Assembly: GCF_032854445.1 (NCBI RefSeq)
Contig: NC_088302.1
Coordinates: 14,133,338-14,197,337 of the forward strand
Source: Liolophura sinensis
Taxonomy: Eukaryota > Mollusca > Polyplacophora > Chitonida > Chitonidae
DNA: 64,000 nucleotides
Reading direction: 5' to 3'
Shown piece by piece: positions 43,401 through 55,400 of this stretch. The stretch's first letter is position 1. Each line of letters opens with the position of its first letter. A program made the position numbers and the translations under genes. The notes beneath the pieces are model-generated. The model had not been told where the DNA came from. It was given only the letters and a program-made list of their open reading frames with translations, and searched no databases.

Positions 43401-46400
43401 AACCTACATGTACATCAACAGGAGCACATTTGTGGATTTACATGTGCATGTTTGTGTTTTGTATACTGTTAACTGTACATGTAGGCACATAGTGTACATG
43501 TCAATTAACCTAGATGTCCACAGATAGAGCACATGCCAAGCACAAGTGTACATATAGGTAAATATGATAATGCATATCTGCTGGAGAGTGAGAAATGGAA
43601 GAGGAAAGCCCAAGGCTACACCACACATCCGACAGGGGAAATTTGATAAGGACAATGGGAACCCACTTGTGCAGAAAGGTCAATCAGCTTCCTGAAGGTA
43701 ATAACATTCCGCGTTAAGTGGATCACTCTGTGCAGTGAAAAATGTCAACTGGGAAAGGATGGGTTACAATAACTGTTTGCGAGGGTTCGAGCTTGAAGCC
43801 ATCAAATCGCAAAGATCACACAAATACACATCTGTACTCAATCCAGATATGTGATCACTTCCACATTAGATATATATCCATGCACATTACAACAGAAAAA
43901 AATGGCTTAAACAACAGAAGCCATACACAGTGATGTATATGAAATGGTGTGTAAGTTTTTACAGCTTCCTGTAGTCTAATACCTCCCCTTAAATGCACAT
44001 AGATATATTGCTTTTTTTTTCCCCCCACTGAAACAGTTGATCAACAGTTTGACAAGGATAGCCTTAGCCAGTGAACAGAAAACTTAACACAACACTGGCC
44101 TTCTTGAATACAAATTAGACCTTACACCTTTCTTTTTTTTTTTTTTTTTTTGATGTTTTCTTTTTTTTTTTCTTCACAAACAGTTTGAGATTCTTCTATT
44201 GAATTTAGGGGCTGATCTGTGACTACATGGACCTCAAAGAGCTTATGAAGTAGTCAAATTTCAACAACAGCAGAATCTGAAATCGATGAAATATCAATGA
44301 TGGTATGTTGTGGTAAGTACCACTCCTGGTCACAAGAGTTCTATATAGTGTATGTGCATGCATATTTACCACATCAATATAGCTCAGGTGGTAGAGTGTC
44401 TGCTTTGGGGGCTGTAAATCCAGGCTCAATCCTTGGTCAGGTCACACCTAAGACCTTCAAAGAGGATTGATTTTGATTGATTTTGATTGGTGTTTTTACG
44501 CCGTACTCAAGAATATTTCACTTATACGACGGCGGCCAGCATTATGGTGGGGGGGAAACCGGGCACAGCCTGGGGGAAACCCTACGACCATCCGCAGGTT
44601 GCTGACAGACCTTCCCACTTACGGCCGGAGAGGAAGCCAGCATGAGCTGGACTTGAACTCACAGCGACCGCATTGGTGAGAGGCTCCTGGGTCATTACGC
44701 TGCGCTAGCGCGCTAACCGACCCTTCAAAGAGGAAGCTGTAGCTTCTTTGTTTGGCGTTCAGCATTAGGGGGATAGTGCAATGACTGGTTTACCTGTATC
44801 AATATAATGGCTTGGGTGGGAAGGCTTACTTGCCTTCGTTAACTCGTCTCAGTGAAGCAGCACTAGATAAAAGAGTGGTGTAAATCCGTCATGCACTCTA
44901 CAGACTTCTCCGTCGTAATACAACTGAAAAATTGCTACCCTAAATGACGTTAAACCCTAAGCCCTCACTCACTCAGTTTAGTTTTAAACTGACCTAATAG
45001 CCAGAATTATTACATCAGTCATGGCAGGCAATCGGTGATAATCTATTCCCCTTTAATATCATCCTTAATATGAATATAATGAAACTATCTGAGCAGAAAC
45101 AAATTCATCACATGATAATCATTATTTTATTATTACATCACAACATTATCACACACACTGTAGACCTGTATATTTATTCAGTTATCTGTAACAATCGACA
45201 GATGGTTTGACGATAACAAAGATTTAACTTTGGCTGGTATTCCATGACAGCTTGCACAATGATTCTCATCAAAGCTGCATACCAACATCTGCCAAGGTTA
45301 ATAAGCAAGGGATGAGGACTGAAGAGTAGAGATAAAGTGTTTTAACAGTGATCCTGAAAGGTGCAGAGATGACTGTGTGCTCAGAGTAAACACAGTGTTC
45401 TGTTACAGAGGAACTGATTGGAGAGTTGCATAACTCAGCCAAGTGGCTTCTGTCCATCAGTATAAAGACACCTCAGAAGAGGGTAGAGAAGCCCTGATGT
45501 AAGCGCAGGATAAAGAGATTTCCACAGAGACCCAGGTGGGGCCACTTACCCCAAAAGATTCTCCGCAAATAGGGGGGCAAAATTATTCCATGCCTCAGTG
45601 TCTAATCTACAGCAAACCAATTTGTCTAGCAAGCTTTTAAATACGACCCAAATCTGCTTCTAATAAGAGGCTACAAACTGTTTGCCATTACCAGAAGCAC
45701 TGTTATCCCCTTTGGTTCTACTGATCAACTCAGCTCCTGCAAGGCAGCCTGGTTACCACTGAAGAGAGCTTATACCCAGTCACACTCATCAACAACTTTA
45801 CAAGCCATGTCAGATAGCTCTCTGTTAGACAACCCAGCTCAGGGCATAGCAATTCACCCCTCAGGAGCTCCTAAAAGAAGTTTGTTTCAACTAAATATCT
45901 GTGTAATTACAGGCATGTGCATGAATATCCCTCAAGCCAAAAGCCAATTGTGTGCAAACCATACATGTTAGAACAGTTAGTTACACATTACAAACTTGTA
46001 GATAGATGTACTATAAACACATCAAGTTTTATTGATGAACGATTCTCTAGAAATAGCTGGTACATGTACATAGGGACATGTATATCTGTGTGGTCCACCA
46101 CAGTCTATATAAATATATATACATGTACAGTGATGCTTCTATTGTTGTTTAATAACTCATAATCATTTTTCCCAGAAATCAAATAAACAAAGCCCTTCCT
46201 CCAAAGGAATAAATATCTTTTTTTCATTTACATGTACAATAAAAGATTCTTCAATTTTAATAACCTGCTCTTGTAGTAACAAATGCTAAATAAGAAACTT
46301 TTCACTTTTATCATTTATGTGATGGCATCAAACTGTGATGGTGTTTTTCTTACGTTCAAAAACGGGAGTATCAAGAACATGAAGTAAACTCTATGAACAA

Positions 46401-49400
46401 GCTATTTTTCTGTCAGTGCCAATGTACATGTAACCCAATCATATTTTAACAGTTTGTTGTGTACAATTCTTGACATTTCCAAAATGCTTCACAGGAAAGC
46501 AAGAGGAAGATATTTTTACCTCCAATTTTACTGAATCCCATTCATAATCTATTCACACTTGTATTCACACATACCACATTGGAAGACATCCATTTATTTA
46601 TTATTTATATATTTTTTAATAACAGTACTAACATTTTTTTTTACTAGACTGTAGTACATATGAGAAGTCAAACAACTGAAACAACTGTACACTGAAGATG
46701 GTTTCATACAATATAAGCTCTTTATAACAGCTGTTAATGCAGAATTAAAAACACAAACAGTAAGACTTAACATACATCTACATGTATAATACACTTAGGC
46801 ATGTTTATTTGCAAATATGGAACAAAGCGCTTATAGCAGTACATAAATTTATATGAATACACCTATACATAATAGAGTTCAAGAAGGATCCCCATCCTAC
46901 AGGTGCCAGTAAACTGAAGGGATGCTAGCTGATCTTGTCTACATTGGCTGGCACCCAGCATTTACCACAGAGATGTCCACAGGAGGAGTGGTTGCAAGTT
47001 CAAGGAAGATCCATCCTACAGGTGATTGTAAACTGAAGGGATGCTAGCTGATCTTGTCTACACTGGCTGGCACCCAGCATTTACCACAGACATGTCCACA
47101 GGGGAAGTGGTTGTAAGTTCAAGGAAGATCCATCCTACAGGTGATTGTAAACTGAAGGGATGCTAGCTGATCTTGTCTACACTGGCTGGCACCCAGCATT
47201 TATCACAGAGATGTCCACAGGAGGAGTGGTTGTAAGCTCAAGGAGGCTCCCCATCCTATAGGTGACAGAAAACTGAAGGGATGCTAGCTGATCTTGTCTA
47301 CACTGGCTGGCACCCAGCATTTATCACAGAGATGTCAACAGGGGGAGTGGTTGCAAGTTCAAAGAAGATCCCCAACCTATAGGTGACAGTAAACTGAAGG
47401 GATGCTGGCTGATCTTGTCTACATTGGCTGGCACCCAGCACTTATCACAGAGATGTCCACAGGAGGGGTGGATGTAAGTTCAAGGAGGATCTCCATCCTA
47501 CAGGTGACAGTAAACTGAAGGGATGCTAGCTGATCTTGTCTACATTGGCTGGCACCCAGCATTTATCACAGAGATGTCCACAGGAGGAGTGGTTGTAAGC
47601 TCAAGGAGGATCCATCCTACAGGTGATTGTAAACTGAAGGGATGCTAGCTGATCTTGTCTACACTGGCTGGCACCCAGCATTTACCACAGAGATGTCCAC
47701 AGGAGGAGTGGTTGTAAGCTCAAGGAGGATCCCCATCCTACAGGTGACAGTAAACTGAAGGGATGCTAGCTGATCTTGTCTACATTGGCTGGCACCCAGC
47801 ATTTATCAGAGAGATGTCAACAGGGGGAATGGTTGCAAGTTCAAAGAAGATCCCCAACCTATAGGTGACAGTAAACTGAAGGGATGCTAGCTGATCTTGT
47901 CTACATTGGCTGGCACCCAGCATTTATCACAGAGATGTCCACAGGAAGAGTGGTTGTAAGTTCAAGGAGGATCCCCATCCTACAGGTGACAGTAAACTGA
48001 AGGGATGCTAGCTGATCTTGTCTACACTGGCTGGCACCCAGCATTTACCACAGAGATGTCCACAGGAAGAGTGGTTGTAAGCTCAAGGAGGCTCCCCATC
48101 CTATAGGTGACAGAAAACTGAAGGGATGCTAGCTGATCTTGTCTACACTGGCTGGCACCCAGCATTTACCACAGAGATGTCCACAGGAGGAGTGGCTGGG
48201 TTGTCTATGTAATAATACATGTACTCTATGAACTTCTCTCCTCTACTGACAGCCCCAGTGGAACCACTGCAGGCCTTCACCGGTGACCATCCCTGACCCC
48301 ACTACACCAAGACCACACCCAGCCACTTGATATGCCACACGCTGATGCCCCCCACCACTGTCTGTCTGCCGGAACTCTTTGCCGCTCGCTATGTGGGAGA
48401 CACGATACAAGAGCCTGGCCGGACCAGTTTTAAACCAAATCTGCATCACCTTAAGATAATGGCTCGTAGAACAGAGTTCCTTAAGTATGCCACTGAGACA
48501 TGCACTTCATGCTGAGGGCTTACATAAATAGTACATGTACATTAAAAAACTAAACTATACACTTCAAAGAATAGCTGGTTGACATACACATTACAATTAC
48601 CATACATGTACATGTAAGTATCAAACCTTCTTTTTCTTTATTGTCACAAAATATTAGCATTAACATGTACATGTAAATGTACCCTCACAGATTTACACTT
48701 ACATAGTGTATGCACACCATTACAGCCCCACAGTTACCCCCAAGATTAGGGGATTGTATACATGCATGTATGTATGTGCGCCCTGCTCAAACCAATTGCG
48801 CGAGAAAGTTGATCTGCTTCTGAGAGTCTTTTAGCCATACATTAGCTCGTAATTTTCTACCAATTGCCCTCAGCTCATTACGTGTTCAAAACATGAAAAC
48901 AGTTTGGATTACATGTGGGAGCAATCTAATAGAGATTAGTACAATAACAACTGGGAAATATGGCATGGCAATTTTCAACCTCCACATACATCTGTTTACA
49001 TGTGTAAATTTATGTTCTTCCATGTAGGATTGTGTTCTAATATCAATATAACATCATTAAAAAATACACTAATTAATGTGAGATGTTAGTATGGATTATG
49101 GGTGAAAGAAACAGGACAGATCCATGGGAAATCACGGGAACCTAAGCTGAACCAGACCTGCCTCTCCACCATATGTGGGAAGGTCGGCCAGCCACCTACA
49201 GATGGTCCTGGGCTTTGCCCAGTTTCCTGCCACTTACAGCCAGCTGTTACCCTAGTGAATTATTCTTCAGTACAGAGTAAAATTCTGATTAAAACACAAG
49301 TCATTATCGCTATAATGTTCGTAATGTTTCATTTCACACTCTTTTATCGCTGAAGGTAATAAACATCCTACTGTACCACGTGACCTGTCAGAATCATAGG

Positions 49401-52400
49401 CAACAATTTTTGATTAAACTTACCATAACATTGGCTCCCGAAAAATTTTTCTGAAAAAGTTATTAACAATGGGGGGAACTGAGGAAAGGAACGTTGGTGA
49501 ACTTAAGAAGTTCCCGAACCAAAGCGGTGCCAGCGGTCTATCCAGAAAATGACAAGACAGGAGATTGGTAAATTAATGTCAACAAATGTTGCCTAACATT
49601 TTTTACAAGTCACATGATACAAATGGCCTATTTTTACCTTAAGCAACAAGAGTTCAAACTCGAAACTCTTCTATTGAAGAATACACATGTGCATGTATTT
49701 ACAGTATATTTATATGTACAAAGGATCTGCATCAAACCATCAGGCCAATTAAGTAGGCCTACAGTAAAATACTTCACGGACATTGGATTACAGTGAACTA
49801 ATGCACTGTACATGTAACCTATCCTAGAGGCCAAAGTCCACAGTTAAAACCCTCACTTATCACATAGAAAAAGAGCGAAATATAATAAGCAAATTTAGGG
49901 AAGAGCCCAATTGTACAAAGGTGGAGGACATCTGAACAAGATGACAAATTGTTCCACAATTTACTTTTGGCAAAAGTTCAAAGAAAGCAAACCAAAATAA
50001 AAAGGGAATGAGCTTTTGTACATGTACTCCATTATTGGATTTATCATTGACGGGCCATAGAAAGCTTGGTTACATTACTTTGTTGCGTATTGTTGAATAA
50101 ACAAGCAGGGATGGAGAGGAAATTACACGTCCGTTCTTATTACTAGATATTGCCGGGTCGGTTCAGCGAGAATTGGGTGGATTGCTCAAGACTTTGATCT
50201 CCATGCAGGCATAAGTAAATATGAAGTCATATTTCAGAGACTTGTTGTAGTGGCAAAACATTGTCTGTAAACATCTATTTTTGCTGGAATGTAACGATCA
50301 ATCACTCAGGAGGAAGCTATTCCTGTTGGTCGGGGGGCGGTGGTTGGGGCTAGTTTATGTTTGGTGTCTTCTTGGGTAGAGCACACCAACAGCTGTAGTG
50401 TAAAGCCTTACACTTCAAATCCTACTGTATACAATACCAAACAGGTTCATGTGCATACCGTCAGCGATCTGTAACTCCATCAAACAGGTGAAGGAGCAGA
50501 ATTACAGGTACATATACACTGTGTGCCAGAATTTGACTACGGGCCATACTGATGTGTCTGTCAAGATAAGGCTTAGTTGTATACATGTGCGTGTAGTAAA
50601 GTTCCTCAGAAGTACTGGCAAGATGGGAAAGATTATCACTTCATGTTACATAACATACAGACAAATGCACTGTATGTGGATGGTTTGCTATCTTCTTTTT
50701 TTCAGATGTATACAGCGCATTTAGTAAGCGAAGAAGACCTGCAAATATACACTGCCTTGCAGTGTTTGCAAGTCCAAGTAAATTTTTACATACAAAGAGC
50801 AAGACAATTTTCAACAAAAAAGCATCTGCAATTTTGTATGTTCCACTCTGTAATCAAAATGTCATTTTATATAAGATCCAAATGCTAATTTCTCTTCCTA
50901 CTTTCTGCCATAATTAGGCTGCCATTTCAAGCCGTGGAATGCCATCACAGAGAAGGTCAAGTCAACATCTACATACATGAACATGCGACTTCATTGCAAT
51001 TCATGCATCCATCTATTTCAACATTGCACCAAAGGTATCAACCTTTAAGATATTTCCAATATTGCAGGTACATGTACATGCTGCATTTCTTATGGAACAC
51101 AAGCATGGATAGCAAATTTCAGTGTGGCATTTTACAGCGTAGATGTAATCTGGCAGACACAAATGTCTCAATAATATTTCTGTCCTGCAAAATTTGTCCA
51201 CACAACAATTTATGATTACAATGAACTCTCTTCACATTCTGCACATGGCTTGCAGAAAACTTCACAAATAGACAAACACATGTACGTACATGTACATGCA
51301 TCTTGTACTGTCTGTTGGTCATTTGTCATCCAATATTTGAACAGGTTGTGAATAAAAAGTACAAGTTATCTCGGCAGTGCGTGTAGGAGTGGGGCATGTT
51401 ACCTTTCTGCCTGTGAAGAATTCAGGGCAGAGGTATTTGAAAGAGATTTATCACATGATGTGGAGTACAGCAGACTCAGTCTGGCAGACTTCAGATCTTG
51501 ATAGGACCATGGCAATCTTATCAGTGGTCATGGTCAAAGGTTTCCACCATTTTTCACCTCCAACATCCAATCAACACTGCTGTTCCCATGGCAACATCAG
51601 ATTCTTCTCAGCTTGTCAGCTGTGCACATTCTTGTCTAAGCAGTTTACTTTCTGTTGGATATTTTTTCTCCCTTTTTTTACTTTAACTGCATGTACACGT
51701 AGCAAAAGTTGATGGCAAGGTGTACTTCGACTCATTTTCATACGACCCAATTTTTGTGGAAAAATTATATCAGTGATGGGAAGCAACATCTGCATTAATT
51801 TACAACCAGCAAATTATAAGCTTCTTTCATGAATAAACAAATGAATCCAAAAACAAAGAATTGAAACACTAACAATTAAACGATGATGGATAAAGATATA
51901 CCTACAGGTACACGTACTGCATATACATTTTTACACTGCAACGTGTGAAAAATTATTAAAATTAAGAAAAACAAAAAAACAAATTGGTATGTGATATTAA
52001 CTGGCTTTTTACCTTAAATATATACCACATGTATACACTCAAACAGTACAGTCACATGTACTACTGCTATATGTGCATATTGTGGTGAGCGGAATGACAG
52101 CTGATAAAAGCAAAATGTTATCTTTGTTTAGCTTGATTAGTCTAAGAGCATCCGGATAGCTGCACACACATAGCAGCTGTAACAGTTGGCAGCACATCAG
52201 CACAGATGGGATAATAACGAAAGATGAGAGAAAGTGCCCCATTTTCTTGATGTATCCAGAGCTACAAGACCATGTAACCCATATTCATATCATACATGTA
52301 CATTGTATTAATACAACTAGGTTCTCACTGGATTTCCTTCAAATTACCAACTACTGATAATGCGCATATACAAACCATGGTAAACTAGTTAATGCCAAAG

Positions 52401-55400
52401 TTAAGCACTTCATGTCTCAGTACCTGGTATTGAAATCTATACACAGATGTATATGAATGTATCTACTAACATAATTACTTTCAATTTTCAGACCATAAAA
52501 TCTGGAATCAATCAGCCATATCCACAAATGTATTGTGTAAAACAAAATGTAATATCCATTTGCAGATTGGACCTAGACTATCTGCATGTACATGTCTGCT
52601 TGGGTGACAAACATGTACTTGGAAGTGTAACTCTTATTCTACACCAAGACCACAACTTCCATTTTTTTTTCCCACTGCAGTCAGCATTTATATTTTCCAT
52701 AAAATCTTAGGTTTCAAAATTGCATATTCTGAAGATAATTGCTAATTCTAACTGCAGGGTAAAAATTACCAATGAAAGTCAATATGCCATATAGCCATAA
52801 AGATTTGATTTGAGAGATTCTCACACAAATAACAGGAACACGGGACTCACATAAAGGTGCTTACAATGGGCAGTATTGAAGTCCTAGATGTTATGAGCAA
52901 CCTTGGACCGTTCATGTCAGCAAGCCTATTCACATCAACTCAACCAATCGTAAGCTGTACAGAGTGTACAATAGGTTCTGCTCAACAAGCCCCTCAATAA
53001 TGTCTATATCTTTGGTTTCAGTCACTCCGCAGTGACGCTGTCACCACTGAGTGGAGAGAGCAAAGGTTTCATTAATTTCCTCGCATTCCAGACAAACAGC
53101 AATCTCCAGCCTTTGCCTACCTACAACAGACAGGCTTTCATGGTAAACAGGTCTTTCATTCAATACCTGTCTTGCAGTTCTACTCTAAACAGGCTTTCTC
53201 CAATGAGCAAAGAGCTGCATTACATGTCTTCTGGTTCAAAGAGGTTTCCGAAAGTGATTTGCACCAAGGAAGTCGCTCCTGTATGTCCTCTGATGGCTTC
53301 CTGTGGATGTTAACAAGCTGCAAGACCACTCACAAAAAGTCTAGAAGTTCCATCAAATGCCATTACGAGAACACCGGATCTCACAATGGTTGCCTTGTAA
53401 ACTATAGCAGCCTGAGGGCAACAGTCACCAATCAACTAAGGTCAAATCTGAACACAATATAATGAGCCGTAAGTACAATGGCACATCAACTTGTTAGCAA
53501 GGCAGTCACAAAAGCTGATGAAGGGTTAAGTGCTGGGCTACATTCACCATGGCTCACTGGGCACTACATGTACAATGTACATACTTATAAACGTTAACAC
53601 GCCCATATACGAGGTAAAACCTTTATTCCATGCATAAGTACAACATGAAATAAGTGATTTTCTTTCTGATGACCAGTGAGTAAGTGGGTGGGTTAGGAGG
53701 GGGGAGAGGGTAGAAAGAGGGTTTTAAACAACGAACAGAATGGTGTAAATATATTGGACACCTGGTGGAAATGTACAAGTACATGTAATGATTGGTAAAT
53801 GCATATTTATTTATTTATTTCATTGGAGTTTTATGCCGTACTCAAGAACATTCTCCTATGTGACGGCAGCCAGCATTATGGTGTGAGGAAACTGGGCAGA
53901 ACCCAGGGGAAATCTACGACCATCCGCAGGTTGCTGGCTGACCTTCCCAAGTATGGCCAGAGAGAAAGCAAGAATGATCTTGACTTGAAGTTGTAGCGAC
54001 CGCATTGGTGAAAGGCCCTGGGTCATTACACTGCGCAACGTTTAGCAATTTTGTCATCACTCAAAATTTTAGACACATTCATGGCAAGTCAGGCAAATTT
54101 TAACTTATTCATTTTAGAGAAGGCCTTAATGATGAGTTGTATTATAAGTGTGGATGGTTCAAAGGCCCAGCTATTGCCTGGCAGCCCAGCATTGGACCAG
54201 GTACAAGAAGATGGCACTGGAGCCTGGATGATAGCAGGGAAGACTTCAGCCAACCTAACTACACACACAACCCTGTCATATCATTCCAAAAAAGCTGTCA
54301 GCAGCCCAGTAAATAAGTGATCCCCCACACTGCAAGGGGCAGATCTTATCGCCCAGCTACAGTGGCACAAGCATGGTATTCCTACCACCAGGGGGCGACA
54401 TATCCCGCAGAAGGTCAGGACCTTCAAGTATTAAAACTGCTCAACCTCACATACACATCCGGGTTTGGTTACAAACTGATTTATATGAAGGCTTGAGTTG
54501 AAAGTTAATCAAAAGGCTGGAGTGTTTCCAAGGCTGGGGTAAAGCATAATTGTGCACACCATTGAAGAATGAGGGGCATCACTCAATGTTTCACTTTGCT
54601 TCCACTGTTTTTTCATTTGCAAGGTTTGTCTTGCAAAGCAATTCCATAAAATGCTATTTTCACATTAAAAGGTTCGGGGGATTGCATGACTTGGCAGTCT
54701 TTGTGTTTACATGTTCATAAAGCAAAACTAACTGAGAGTGAGAGATCTCGATCAAATGCCCAGCATGCCACCAGGCCAGGGTTTTTGCTAGTTACTTTGC
54801 TTGTCCATTAAGTATATATCTATAAGACCTACATGAAGCTGTATATACATGTACAGCAGGCCGAAGTATACATAAAGACACATCCATAAGCATACATTTG
54901 TACATCTAGATACATATACAGGTTCATGTATGCTTAGAAATAAATGCACGCAGCAGTGCTTCATGCAGCTGTCCAAAATTGCAATGGTGCCAAAAAAAAT
55001 CTTCCTTGGTGTACAACTTGGATTATACATATACAAGTATATGTTTATGAAAAAGACTAATAGCAGGCCATTAATTCTGACATCCAAAGAGTGCCAAGTC
55101 AAAGCAAAAAAAAAGCATGCTGGAAGAATACGGCACCCACACAAAGACCCTTTTTCTATCTTACTCTGCCTTTGTGCCAATCTAACATGGCTATAATCAC
55201 CCTGTAAAAAACTTTGGTAACAGGTGTCAAAAAATGAACTACAAAAATTCGCAAATTATTTTGGTGCAGTCATGTTTTACCATCCAAATTAGCCTCCACA
55301 AATAACTTATAAGTGCTCTACAAAAAATGTATCATAACTGCGCACTTCTTAAAATAAAAAAGATCTCAAACACATACTAGACATAGACTGCTGTACAGGC

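Noticed and set aside
46881-48200. CRISPR-like regular repeat
   Set aside because: Units of 120 bp are contiguous and similar along their whole length, with no unique spacers; eukaryotic minisatellite.
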